A stretch of 64,000 nucleotides of DNA from assembly GCA_904066235.2 (NCBI GenBank), contig CAJFCV020000001.1, positions 4,836,001 to 4,900,000 on the forward strand, in the 5' to 3' direction. The notes under the pieces are model-generated. The model ran no database searches. It saw only the letters and a program-made list of their open reading frames with translations, and was not told the DNA's origin. Shown here one piece after another: positions 37,951-48,378 of this stretch (position 1 is the stretch's first letter; every line of letters begins with the position of its first letter). The position numbers and the translations under genes were made by a program. Source of the stretch: Bursaphelenchus xylophilus. Its lineage: Eukaryota > Nematoda > Chromadorea > Rhabditida > Aphelenchoididae.

Positions 37951-38362
37951 AAGTTCCGTAAAAAAATATGCAACCGGGGACATTTGTACTGTAGAAATTA
38001 ATATTTGTAAGCAAAAAATATTAATTAATTTTTTGTGCTGAATTTTGAACAAAAAACAAGTTGAAAACGATATGTAAAATGAGGGAAGGCTCAGATTTTA
38101 GTTCAATACATCTCCGAAAACTCTTGTGTAAACAGAATTCTGAAAAAAAAAGTTTTGTTATACAAATATCTGACAAACCAAAAAAATATTTGGGTCACAT
38201 TTCAAAGAAAATAAATATTTGAAAAACGCCAAAAAATGTAAAAAAAATAGTTATAAAAATATTATGTTCGTTTCCGCATAATTAAACACTATAATACCCT
38301 AGTAAAATTATCAAAAAACAGAAAAAAAGTGAGACATTCTCGATTCAGTAAATTTATTTTTT
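37951..38362. other. AT-rich spacer after the minisatellite
   Basis: About 400 bp of low-complexity A/T-rich sequence lie between the tandem repeat and the stop codon of the minus-strand gene. No feature is seen. Confidence 0.5.
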
Positions 38363-39076
38363 TCAACTAAAATGCAGCATAAACAACAACAGCATTACTG
38401 ACAACAAAGCAGTTTGATCCGATCTCCACCCAAGACTCTTCTCCTTCTCCTCGTACTCCTGGGCCTTCTGCAGGACCAAGTTCTGGAAGGTGACGTTCTT
38501 TATGTAGGTGGGATCCAAGGGTTTATCACAGATATCCATCTCGTAGCAAATCGTGTCCTCATTCACATATTTATCCAATGCTCCTTTGCCCTCCTCTTGA
38601 AGGAGAGTGATCAGGGCCCGGCCTTCTTTGGCTCCATAATCACAAATCTTGCCGGCATTCGTGATATCCATTTGCAAAATGTCCAAGGCAGCGGCAAATT
38701 GATGGCAATAGCTCTAAAAATGGATGAGATGCCTTCCAACTCAACGTCAACCCTACCCGAATCGCACACATGACCATTCCAGTGGCGCCAGCACCCCGTT
38801 GAATGACGTCATCCTTGGCAAACCTGATCGAAACCCGGCAAACACCGCATTTGTCGATGTTAGTTATGTTGTGTTTGAGCCTTTCGAAAGTCTCCAGTGC
38901 AAACTTGAACATGTTCTGGCCATCGTGAGCCAGGTCCTCCAAGTGGGCAAATTTGATCAGTCCCATAACGCTAATTTTGAATGGCTCCTAAAAAATAATC
39001 GGGGATTGGAAGGTGAGGCCTAAAAACATACCACGGAACCAATAATCAGTGCAAGAATCAGTAGAAATTTCAGCAT
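38363..39076 (-). CDS. Secreted or GPI-anchored Cys-rich protein
   Basis: I do not recognise the family. Three exons, 39076-39032, 38987-38757 and 38713-38363, are all phase 0 and give 208 residues. Exon 1 encodes a classic signal peptide (MLKFLLILALIIG). The middle has eight cysteines, with a CGVC pair, MC, YC, IC and a final DTICYEMDIC. The last block resembles the end of a saposin-B domain, but the overall spacing is not a clear match. The C-terminus is a hydrophobic run (LLSVMLLLFML) with almost no tail, as in GPI-anchor signals or a C-terminal membrane anchor. The gene is divergent from the next plus-strand gene, with 261 bp between start codons. Confidence 0.75.
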
Positions 39077-39337
39077 GTTGCCGCGATGGTAGTCCAACCG
39101 CACTCAAGAACGGCTGGAAAGTACAATAGGCCGCCGAAAGTTCTTTCCAAAGATTTGTCAATTTTTCGGGTTTTCTTGGGAAAATTTGCTGTCGTTAAAC
39201 TTTTCCCATCAAGACGTCTTCATGATTTCTTTTTTCGGGCTTTGAAAATTCATAGGATGGATGACGTCATTTCCCCAAAAAATGATTCAAAACGTCTCAT
39301 TTCAATAATTTGTTAGTGGCCTTGCGGTCGTCGCCGA

Positions 39338-40006
39338 ATGTCTGCGCCTTTGCTCAACTCTATCATCAAGACCAATGGCCAGGATTGTCTTGTCCGCTTC
39401 CGCTACGACGTCTGGACTCATCTTTTCGACTTTGATGAGGACTTGAAGATCATATACACAGATTGTATGAATGTTGAGGCAAGTTTCGTAGGAAGCTGGA
39501 TCTTTACATGGCCATGCATGGAGGTGTTCAGGACGGTGGGGTCTTTGGTTTCCTCGAAATTTAATATGGAACTATTATATATACTTTAAGGTTGGAGACC
39601 AAGTCATCTACTTTCTCGAACCTTTCGAACAGACCAGGATAACTTCAAATGCCCAGCTGGAGTCTCTGTTGCCAAGCTCCGGAACTGTCACTCTGATCCT
39701 GAGGAAATGGCCGAATCCCGTGAACGTCGTCACAAAAGACGAGATTGACAAGGCAGAAAAGGCGCTGGTAAGCTTATTTTTGATTAAATTTTCGTTTGTA
39801 TAACAAAATTGACTGGGAAAAGTGTTTTTATCCGGCTCCCATAATTTGGACGTCGTATCTACCCATTTTTTAAATATTTTTTTTTTTCACTATCGAATTA
39901 CAACTCCTGCCCCTTTCAGAAGCCACCGAAGCGCAAGAACGCTGAAGACTTGTACCCGGACAAAATCAATCTTGGCAAATCCACTATGGGAGCACATCGA
40001 GCTTGA
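39338..40006 (+). CDS. Small protein with a degenerate PDZ-like domain
   Basis: Three exons, 39338-39535, 39591-39767 and 39920-40006, give 153 residues. The block VGDQVIYFLEP followed by ITSNAQLESLLPSSGTVTLI and LRK resembles the second half of a PDZ domain (GD-x-I, helix, last strand), of the kind found in many small nematode PDZ proteins. The usual GLGF loop is not recognisable. The tail KPPKRKNAEDLYP is basic. A GC donor after GAG at 39480 would skip 18 residues in frame as an alternative. AATAAA is at 40025. The domain call is tentative; the gene itself looks real from phase and codon use. Confidence 0.65.
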
Positions 40007-40167
40007 AATTGTCCAATACCGCTGAATAAAATTTTCAAAATACAAAAAAACTCGATAATTTATTCCTACTGGGACAATTCTACAAATCGATTTTTTGGTC
40101 GAATGGCTTTGTCGAAACTCCGCCGAATCCACTAGGAACATCCTTGGCTCAAAACGGAAAAAAAAAT

Positions 40168-41452
40168 TTATTCACTTTCGTTGTCAACAACCTTATGAAT
40201 ACAGACACTGATTGCGGACGTCACTAATAGGATTATCCCGGCAATAAAAGCTGCATGCACCGAGTATTGAGGCTTTTCGTCGGTGAAATGCTTAACTTCG
40301 TCAACATCAAGCGTGGAATTGCTTATTCTTTCATATCGGTTCTTGATGTCTTTTGCAATATCTTCTGAAAGTTAAAAAACGCTCAAATTTCATCAAAAAT
40401 CCCGAGAAAACAAAGATAAAATGATAAAACTCGACGATTTTTGCCTGTGTACGCTAACTAGAGTGATGTATTCACATTTTTAAGTTACGATCAATTTTTT
40501 CATTTCAAAAAATGATTCAAATGTCGAAACATTTATTCCCCGCCACAAATAAAAGGCTTCCGAACGGGAGGGGGGAACGTGCAGGGATGGCCGAGTGGTC
40601 TAAGGCGCTAGACTCAAGCAAAAGGCTTCATTGCAGTGCAATGGCGAGCGTTCTAGTATCGTTATCGATGCGTGGGTTCGAATCCCACTTCCTGCAGAAA
40701 TTTTTTTGATTTTTTGGAATTTAAATACCCAAAATTTGTTTACGCAAAGCATTCTTTTGCTCCTTTTTATAAGATTGAAGTCGCGGGTTCGACTCTCAGT
40801 AGGCTAAACTTTCGTTTTTATATTATTCAATGCCAAATAAACTGATAAAAAACCCTAACAACCCCAAAACACGAAAGAACAGTCGTAGAAATCAGTCATA
40901 AAACTGTGGTTCCTTACCTGGAAAATCATTCAAGCGGAAAATTATGGGCGCAGCCAATTCGATGACTCCCGAAATCACAGTGATAAATCCAATGGCCATA
41001 AAATCACAAAGGACGCAAGAACAGCAGCATCCAGCAATTGACCAAGCAAAAGATACTGTTGAAAAGGTCAATGAGGTTACCAGTAAGCATGCGACAATTA
41101 CCAACGAAGCTTGAGGCCGCTGCAAAAAATGTTGTTAACGCGATTAAAAAGGGTCAGAATTTATTTAAGCCAGGATCACATGGAAGTAAGAAGAGCTGTG
41201 ATCAACGTAGAATGACTCCCGCTCTCATGACAGCAAGGAAAAACTTACTGTAAGAGCCTCCTCACAAGCTTGCAAAAACTCTTGAGATGACGTCAAAATC
41301 TGCGTATTATTGTGACATTCGGCGAAGAACAGGCCTTGCCGAAAACCTTTGGAGACTCTCCAGTCCGGCAGGAGGGTTGCTGTTATTGTAAAGACCAACG
41401 AAATACCAAGTCCAACAATCAAAACTGACTTTAGCACCGCCGGATAGCACAT
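40168..41452 (-). CDS. Claudin-like four-pass membrane protein (copy A)
   Basis: Exons 41452-41249, 41119-40918 and 40364-40168 give 200 residues. There are four hydrophobic segments: near 8-30 (VLIVGLGISLVFTITATLL), two in exon 2, and IAGIILLVTSAISVC near the end. The first outer loop has the claudin/PMP22 signature, with W after the first segment, then GLFFAEC and a second cysteine (QAC). Intron phases (0, then 1) and the sizes of exons 2 and 3 (202 and 197 nt) equal those of copy B at 48379-49253, so the two are paralogues. Claudin-superfamily proteins act in cell junctions, as auxiliary channel subunits, or in membrane contact; which applies is unknown. Start codons of this gene and YIPF6 are divergent, 377 bp apart. 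Confidence 0.85.
40581..40696 (+). tRNA. tRNA-Leu (anticodon CAA) with intron
   Basis: The acceptor arm GCAGGGA pairs with TTCCTGC, with discriminator A. The A box GGCCGAGTGGTCTAAGGCGC and the B box GGTTCGAATCC are canonical. The anticodon CAA is at 40615-40617, and the anticodon stem CTAGA/TCTAG is interrupted by an intron of about 32 nt (40619-40650). It has a long variable arm as expected for Leu. It lies on the plus strand inside intron 2 of the minus-strand claudin-like gene. Confidence 0.95.
40770..40806 (+). pseudogene. tRNA 3'-end fragment
   Basis: Just downstream of tRNA-Leu, GTCGCGGGTTCGACTCTCAG resembles a T arm with a B box, but no 5' half, A box or acceptor partner is seen. It is probably a tRNA relic. 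Confidence 0.35.
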
Positions 41453-41829
41453 TTGTAAGAGGAAATGAATTTAACGAGAAATGATCGTTTTGTTTAGCCA
41501 AAATAAAAATTTATGTCCTCAGAATTTCAAGTTCGAGTAAATTTTTGCAATTTCTCCCATTTTCCCCCATTTATCGCAAGTTTCCAATTCAAATTCCCGC
41601 GTAATTGGCATTTGCTCGCTTCTCTTGGCATTCTGTTTTTATACGTTGGCAAGGAGAATTCTCTCAAAAAATTGTTCATGGCTTGAAAGATCCCGTTGGT
41701 TTGCACTGTTTTTTCATCGTATATTTCTTCAGCAAGCACTGTAAATATTTTGGGAAGCCGAGTTTGGTTGCTTTCTGAGGAATTTCCATCAAAATCTTCG
41801 CAATTTCACTTTTTTTTCTTCGATAAAAG

Positions 41830-43742
41830 ATGGCACATACCAATTCTGGAATGAATGTGGCCCTGGATCTGGAAATGGTAAGGTTTAGACGTTTTTTGTT
41901 GATTTTTAGAGGATATTTGAGTGTGTGAGGGCAGATAGCCATGTGCAAAATGGTTTTGGTCTTGGGAGCTGGGGTCTGAGGATCTAAAGGATTTTATACA
42001 TTCTCTAGCGATGTTTCTGGAGTCTTCTTAAGTGCTTTGATGTAGGAAATTATAAATCTTGAATTCAAAATGTCTTCACTGATCAAGCCTAATTATATTT
42101 CGTCCCATATTATCCTTGATCTATTTCATCATAACGGTTTCTTCAATTCTCAATGAATCATTTGTTCACGAGCCCTTTTGGTTTCCCTGGACGTTCAATG
42201 CCCTTTATAGGACTGTTTTGATCCATGCACTTTTTAGAATAACGATTAAGGTTATTGGAATCAATTGTAAATCATGGATTATACATAAAATTATTTTTTA
42301 AGACCCGACGATTTGTTGATTGTGCAGTAGACTTGTTCGATCCTTACAAAAATTATAGTTAGTCTTATTTTTCAGCTGGAGAAAGAGATTCAAGCCAAAG
42401 AAGAAAGTCGTCGAACCCAAAATTTCGACGACTTGAGTGGCACGATTGGAAATGCTTCCGCCACTGGCTACACACCTAATCGAAATCACACATCCGACCC
42501 GATCGATGGGTCCACGGACTTTGATACACTCGATGAACCGGTTATTGTTACAATTGTAAGCTTTTATATCTAATTTTATATTGTTTTAAGTTTAGAACTG
42601 AAGTAATCGTCATTCTTTTTCAGCAACGAGATGCCAAACTGATTGCTGCCAAATTTATGCAGGTACTGGTTCCACCAAAGGACCAACATTGTCTTCGAGA
42701 TTGGGATTTATGGGGCCCTCTCTTCGTCTGTGTCATTTTGTCGCTGTAAGTTGAATTTTTGTGTATCTTTATTCGTATTTATGCGGATTTTGAGTTAAAA
42801 ATTTTTTTCTTGCTTTAGATTGCTCCAAGACACTGCCGCAGGCAAAGGGCCCGCTTTCACCGAGGCTTTTTCGTTGGTTTTCTTCGGGTCCGTGGTGGTT
42901 ACTGCTAATATCAAGCTTCTAGGTGGTAAAATGTAAGTTAGAATAGGGTATTATTGAAATATAGGGTAAAAATTGAAAATTCCAAAGGGGAAATTCAAAG
43001 AGGTCTCCGATAAAATCAGTTGCGAAAAGTGAAAAAGAAAAAGAAGAGCCCTTCGAGTGTCTCCCATGTGGTCTAGTGGTTAGGATTCGTGGCTTTCACC
43101 CACGCGGCCCGGGTTCGATTCCCGGCATGGGAAGAAATTTTTTGTGTTTTGGAAATTGAAGTTTAGTCGTATTTTAGAGTGGGTATTATTCATTATTTTA
43201 GAATTTTAGCATAATAGCGAGTAGTTTTGATGTTTTAGCTACAATGGTTTAGAGGAATTTTTGTAATTGTTGAAAATTCTTGTTGATTTTTTCGAGTTTT
43301 CAGCTCTTTCTTCCAATCTTTGTGCGTAATCGGCTACTGTCTGCTCCCATCAGTATTCGCTTCCATTGCCTGCCATATGCTTCACATGGAATCAGCGAAA
43401 AGATTGAGCATGTTCTTGAGATTGTTGGCTTCGGCTTGTGGATTTGGATGGTCGACTTATGGTAAGAAAGGGGTGAATTACGTGATAAATAGGAGAATTA
43501 AGTCTGATCAGGGGCTGTAAATTAAATTTGAGTCCGAAATTTATGATTTTTAGGTGTTTTAAAAAAAGATTTAAATTTTCTTGAGGTTAAATGAATAGAT
43601 GATTTAATTGAAATTTCGTTTAATTTCAGCGTCGACCGCTTTCCTGGCCTCCGCTCAGCCCGAACGCAGGAAAATATTGGCCATGTACCCGGTGATCCTG
43701 TTCTATTTCGTCGTCTCGTGGCTGGTCTTTTCCAACTCGTAA
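41830..43742 (+). CDS. YIPF6: YIPF6 (Yip1 domain family member 6)
   Basis: Five-pass Golgi/ER membrane protein of the Yip1 family, linked to Rab-dependent vesicle traffic. Six exons, 41830-41877, 42376-42555, 42624-42745, 42819-42932, 43304-43461 and 43630-43742, give 244 residues. The cytosolic N-terminus is acidic. The conserved core follows: LRDWDLWGPLFVCVILSLLL, FFGSVVVTANIKLLGGK, ISFFQSLCVIGYCLLP, FGWSTYASTAFLA and YPVILFYFVVSWL, all diagnostic of YIPF6. Five hydrophobic segments fit the family topology. Intron 4 hosts a tRNA-Glu gene on the same strand. AATAAA is at 43843. Confidence 0.97.
43062..43133 (+). tRNA. tRNA-Glu (anticodon TTC)
   Basis: The acceptor TCCCATG pairs with CATGGGA, with discriminator A. 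The A box TGGTCTAGTGGTTAGGA and the B box GGTTCGATTCC are canonical. The anticodon loop CTTTCAC reads TTC. There is no intron. It lies inside intron 4 of YIPF6 in the same orientation. Confidence 0.97.
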
Positions 43743-44168
43743 ACCCCTTATATTTATTCGAATATAAATTATATCCACTAGTCGTAACTCCGTCTGGGTG
43801 CAGTCTTATCAATGTTATAAGCAATTATATTACCTTATGCAAAATAAATTGTGATATTTCGGGAGAACAGATCAGTGGTCATGGATAATATTGGAAGGGA
43901 GAGATAATGTGTTGGGTTGGGCGGAAAGTCGATGACGTTTTCAGGAAAAGGTAAAATTTTTAATAGAAATGGTATCGCCGAAACTTTGAACTCACAAGCC
44001 CCCACATCTTCCCAAAATAAAATTCCCAAAAATTCCATACCCTTGTTCAAATTTATTGTCGAAATTACTTCTTCCACCTATTTTCCCCTATTTCAAATTA
44101 CATTTCTCACCGTAAACGGCGGGTTTCCACCCGAATTCTGTGTGTTTTTTCCGAAGATTGGCGGATAA

Positions 44169-45253
44169 ATGCTTTGGAACAGGATTTTTTGCCTGGCCGT
44201 CGCATTCATCCTGGCGTCCGCTGATGATCCGGATGCCGAGGAGGAAGATGGCATCGATGTTCTGATCATTGTACTTGTGTCGTAAGTTTTTAAAATAAAT
44301 ACGAAGATTACATTTTTTGTATGATACAACATGCTATGGTTTAAAAAAAAGCAGTATTTCCAGAGTTTTCGGTGGTCTGGTATTTTTCGTCGCGGTCTCG
44401 GCGTCCATTCTCTTCTTTGTCACTTACCGAGCCCACAAAATTGAAGTGAGTTCAGCGAGAAAAGGGTCTCCCATGGAGTAGCTCCGTTCATACCGTCATA
44501 GTGATAGCTAAACAGTACCTTTGTTAAAAAGTTCCTTATTCTTGCCACAACTTATAACTTATAACATAACTGGTCAGAATTAGCCCAAATTTGGCGTGCA
44601 TGCTCAATTCATTGTTGTTAATGCCCGGACAGTGGACTGTACCTTCTTTTTTACTTACCACCTTAAAAACGGCTGCAGCCTGCGATTTTGCACTTTATAC
44701 GATGAAACCTGTCCGGAACTAAACTTATTGCTTCCGTGTAGAACTGAACCAGCCGTCATAGACTTAGTAGGTACCCTTAAAACTATAGAGCTACTATAGT
44801 AATTCAGTGCCAGCTAGGCTTTTGTTCCTAACTTTAGTTCCCAAGCTTGGTCGCAGTTCTCAGAGTACCTTTGTTGTGGCCAGAATAAGGAACTTTTTCC
44901 AGCAGATCTTACAAAAAAATTGAACGGGCTTTTTTCAGGAGCAGAAAGAACTTGGCTGGCTGCAGAACAAAAGTAAAGTGATGAAAAAATTGGTTCCCAG
45001 CGACTACTTTCGACCCCCCGGAAAGAACCAACCACCCAAACCCAACGATCCCACCAAGCCCTCAGGCAATCCGCCAGCCACGCCCACAGACACAAAGCCC
45101 AAACCAACAGAGACAAAGAAGGAGGAGAAAAATAAGGTGGAACCGGGCAAAGCCGCAGGCAAAAAATTCAAATCAGCACCGACGAAGAAGCCCGGAGACA
45201 AGGCTGCAAGCGTCCCTAAAGCAGCGGGCGGGAAGAAAGAGCCGAAAAAGTAA
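44169..45253 (+). CDS. Small single-pass membrane protein with Pro/Lys-rich tail
   Basis: No known family. Three exons, 44169-44281, 44364-44445 and 44939-45253, give about 169 residues. A signal peptide (FCLAVAFILASA) and a short acidic lumenal part are followed by a membrane span (residues about 33-58), then a long basic, Pro-rich cytosolic tail. The motif KSKVMKKLVPSDYF sits at the start of the last exon and recurs as KSKVMKKLTPSDYF in the minus-strand gene 49553-50245, so the two are paralogues. Exon 2 could instead start at 44355, adding three residues in frame. The tail (KPTETKKEEK, then KAAGKK repeats) is low complexity. Confidence 0.75.
44446..44938. repeat. Degenerate inverted-repeat element in an intron
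   Basis: Within intron 2 of the gene above, AAAAAGTTCCTTATTCTTGCCACAAC on the left (about 44528) recurs inverted near 44865-44895, each next to a copy of AGTACCTTTGTT. Short pieces such as CGTCATAG also repeat. It looks like an old foldback insertion with decayed arms. Confidence 0.5.
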
Positions 45254-45885
45254 TACGGAATTTTACTCGGAGTATTATCAATCAATATTTTGTATTAAAA
45301 AATATTTTTTTTTGAAATGGACCCAAAATTATTTCTAATCGTAAGAGAACATAAATTATTTGTTTAAAACTATTAGCTTAAGAAACTCTTGAGCTTTCTA
45401 TTGATATGAATATCTTGCGTTTTACTGTTCACCTTTCTGTCAAAATATATTGCAAAATTTTGAACGATAAAGAATTTTCACAGTGGAAATTGTCAAAAAA
45501 TGCTAGGCTTTCTTTCCATTGGGCGCCCGTTTTTCTTCTATTTTATTGACTTTCTTCCTCTTTTAGTCTAGGATTTGTGGTTTCTAAGCGCTTTCGAAGT
45601 TGAGTGAAGCCTCAGATTAGTTCATTTAGTTGGCCTTTTGCAACAGGTTGCGGGAAAAGTGGGCGGAAAGCCAACCAAATTTGCTTTTTAAAAAATTGAG
45701 TTCTTTGGAAAAAATTTAAACCAGAGATTTCGTGATGATTTTAAAAAAATTTTTTAGATCGCATTATGCAGAAATCAAAAATTGGGAAGTGTCAAAAAAC
45801 GGCACAGAAAACAAAAAAAAAAACGTTGAAATGGCAATACGAAGTCTTTTATTTAAATAAATACACTTCCAACTAATTCGGGAGC
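45254..45885. other. Convergent intergenic spacer
   Basis: About 630 bp lie between the 3' ends of two convergent genes. It is AT-rich with polyadenylation-like signals. No gene or repeat recognised. Confidence 0.5.
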
Positions 45886-47109
45886 TCAAATTTTCTTCGG
45901 CGGCAGTTTGGGAATGATCTCGGCAGCGGATTTAGCTCGGTCCTGAAAATATTTGTAAAAATTCCGAAATTTTTAAAAATTCGGTCAAAAAATGGGTAAA
46001 AAATTTCAACTACAATAAAAGCTCACAATCAAGTCATCGAGCCCACTTCTAATCCATTCATTAACCAATTTGGGATGATTGTAGAGCGATTCCAGGTTGG
46101 CTGCAGCAGCAACCAGTTGACGGGCGATCTCAGTCATCAAATCTTCGTATTCCTGGATCGCATCGATAACCAATTTCTCCCGCTGAAGCTGCTTGACCTT
46201 CTCGAGCATCTCTTCCATTATCTAGAAAGAAAAAACATCTGCCTAGCCACATATGCATTCCACTCAAAAAATATTGTACGCATACCTCTCTATTCGTCTC
46301 GGCGATCTTTGTGCCCACCTAAAAAGAAAAAAATCTGCGTAGCCCACATACATGTATCCCACTAAAAAAATATTGTAGACATACCTCTTTACCCTTATCG
46401 TGGATCTCTTCCCATGTCTAAAAAGAAAAAAATCTCCGTAGGTTACATATGTATTCCACTAAAAAAATATCGTAGACATACCTTTTCACCCGTCTTAAGC
46501 ATCTCCATGACCGCCTAAAAATAAAAAAAAACTGCGTAGGCCACATGTATTCTACTAAAAAAATATTGTACATAACTACCAGTTTTTAGGCGCTATACGG
46601 CGATTTTGCGGTGAGAGACTATTGAAAATGAAGAGACCACCAAAGAAAAAAGTTTGAGCTGCATCTTCTCCATTTTTACGCGGAAATAATGATTATTTAC
46701 AAAAAAATTAGCTAAACATTTCTAAAATCTAGGCCAATTCTCGCTTTTCAAATCAAAAACAAATCCCAATTTTTTACAACTTTTCGAAAGAACCGGCTAA
46801 TTTGGAAAAAAAGCTCAAACAAAAGGTACTTCGTACAGTGTACTGGTCCGTTCGCAAAGTCGCAGGAGTGATTTTAGCGACATGCACTCTGCGAAAATGG
46901 ATCAGAAAATTACCAAACCTTTTTTTTGTTTTCTTACGATTGGACCGTTTCCCTCACTTACGTTTTCTATTATGTCACCGTAAAGGTCAGCTGAACACAG
47001 GCCTGCAAAAAATTGAAATCAATAACCGATTTATATGTAATGCTAGAGGGGTGTAAAAAAGTAAAAACATACCGGCCACAAACAAAAAAAGAATGGCCAA
47101 AACCCTCAT
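45886..47109 (-). CDS. Secreted helical protein built from 33-nt micro-exons
   Basis: Unrecognised family. Seven exons, 47109-47073, 47002-46962, 46514-46482, 46417-46385, 46318-46286, 46221-46027 and 45942-45886, give 142 residues in frame. Exons 1-2 encode a signal peptide (MRVLAILFLFVAGLCSA). Exons 3, 4 and 5 are each exactly 33 nt, phase 0, and encode 11-residue units AVMEMLKTGEK, TWEEIHDKGKE and VGTKIAETNRE. Exon 6 starts with a related IMEEMLEKVKQ and runs on as a charged amphipathic helix. The introns after each micro-exon are 64-66 nt and alike in sequence, so exon plus intron duplicated in tandem (97-99 bp period). Because every unit is symmetric, skipping any of them keeps frame. 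Three ATGCAAAT octamers lie just upstream. Confidence 0.8.
46222..46560. repeat. 97-99 bp tandem repeat of micro-exon plus intron
   Basis: On the minus strand each unit has a 33-nt exon, then GTATGTCTACAATATTTTTTTAGTGG, a variable centre with CTACG(C/G)AG, and a TTTTTCTTTTTAG acceptor. Three clear units are present. The acceptor-side half of a fourth precedes the first micro-exon inside the 447-bp upstream intron. Confidence 0.85.
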
Positions 47110-47193
47110 TCTTTCACCAAAGAAAGCGACCAAAGCCAAGGCGTCAACGGCAATCGAATGGATCGGACTCAATTTCAAACTGTAAACTCTGGA

Positions 47194-47248
47194 ATGCAAA
47201 TTTACTTTTTTACATTATGCAAATAGAGCATTTTTACATTATGCAAAT
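47194..47248. promoter_or_regulatory. Three POU octamer motifs (ATGCAAAT)
   Basis: ATGCAAAT occurs at 47194-47201, 47217-47224 and 47241-47248, in one orientation and spaced 23 and 24 bp apart. The last two lie in a 24-bp direct repeat (TTTTTACATTATGCAAATAG). They are 85-140 bp upstream of the micro-exon gene start codon. ATGCAAAT is the consensus for POU/Oct factors. A regulatory role is inferred from position and spacing. Confidence 0.55.
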
Positions 47249-47422
47249 AGTTCTTCGATCCAAAAACAGTTATTTTTAGGGTCATTTTGCGGTTGGATTG
47301 ACCTCTGACCGATACTTTTATCTCTTAGATGGCTGAGAAAAGGGTGGTCTTGCCATTTTTTGCTGTACTGAGTTTTCAACGGGCCCAAGACAAGATGGCC
47401 GGCGGTTAAAACCAATCTAGAA

Positions 47423-48260
47423 TAGAGGTGGCAATCGGGCCGGGCCGGGCCGATTTTTGCGGCCCGGCCCGCGGGCCGAAGTGACCAGGCCGGCCCAGGG
47501 CTTTTTCAAATTTGACCAGGCCCGGCCCGGCCCGGCCCGGCCCGGTGAAAGCCCAGGCCGGCCCGGCCCGGCCCGGTTTGGCCCGCTAATACAGAAAAGT
47601 TGGATAAAAGTCTTTGCACTTTCTACTGGAAGTTCCTATGCTTTCCAGAAGGTTTTTACGTGTGTCTGCGCGAAATTAAATAGTCTAGTCGGATGACTGG
47701 AACATCCGAACAGGTAGCTAAAACTTACAATTAGCCAAAAAGTTGGATTGTGTTAAATTTTTTAATCCTATAGGAAGTTAGCTATATAAAAGTATGGACG
47801 TTATAAGGTACATGGTTAACCAAAAACTGTTTAAACACTTTCATTTACATCAAGGAATCAAAATTACAGTGAAATTTTTAAGTTTATCATAAAAAAATTC
47901 GAAGATTTTTACCCGATCCTTGCATATTTGGGTGGGATTTTACATATACATAATAAGTTACATATACATATAAATACATAATTTTAAAAGGTAGTAGAAC
48001 AGCGTATAAGTCAAAAAAGGTTTGATCTAATTTCCATCCATTCTATAAAGCATTTGTACTTTATTTTGCTGGTTTAGCATTAAAAATTTTTTACTTATCT
48101 ACCTTCCGGGCCGGGCCGGGCCGAAAGTGTCGGCCCGGCCCGCGGGCCGATGCGGTCAGGCCGGCCCAGGGCTTTTTCAAATCTGCTCAGGCCCGGCCCG
48201 GCCCAATCACCGGGCCCGGCCGGGCCGGGCCGGGCCGGCCCAGCCCGATTGCCACCTCTA
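47423..48260. mobile_element. hAT-type non-autonomous element, GC-rich ends
   Basis: The terminal inverted repeat TAGAGGTGGCAATCGGGCC is matched by GGGC...CCCGATTGCCACCTCTA at the other end. An 8-bp target duplication ATCTAGAA flanks it (47415-47422 and 48261-48268). An 8-bp duplication with a central TA and short TIRs beginning TAGAGGTGGC is typical of hAT elements. The sub-terminal 150-170 bp on each side are packed with GGCCCGGCCC repeats in both orientations. The AT-rich core of about 500 bp has no transposase. Confidence 0.88.
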
Positions 48261-48378
48261 ATCTAGAATAATTCTGCGCTCGGGCACAGCTTGGGAAAAA
48301 TATTTTTTTTTTTTTTGAAATGCGCCCGAAATTATTTGTGAGAACGTAAATAATTTATTTATTCAAAACAATCATAAT

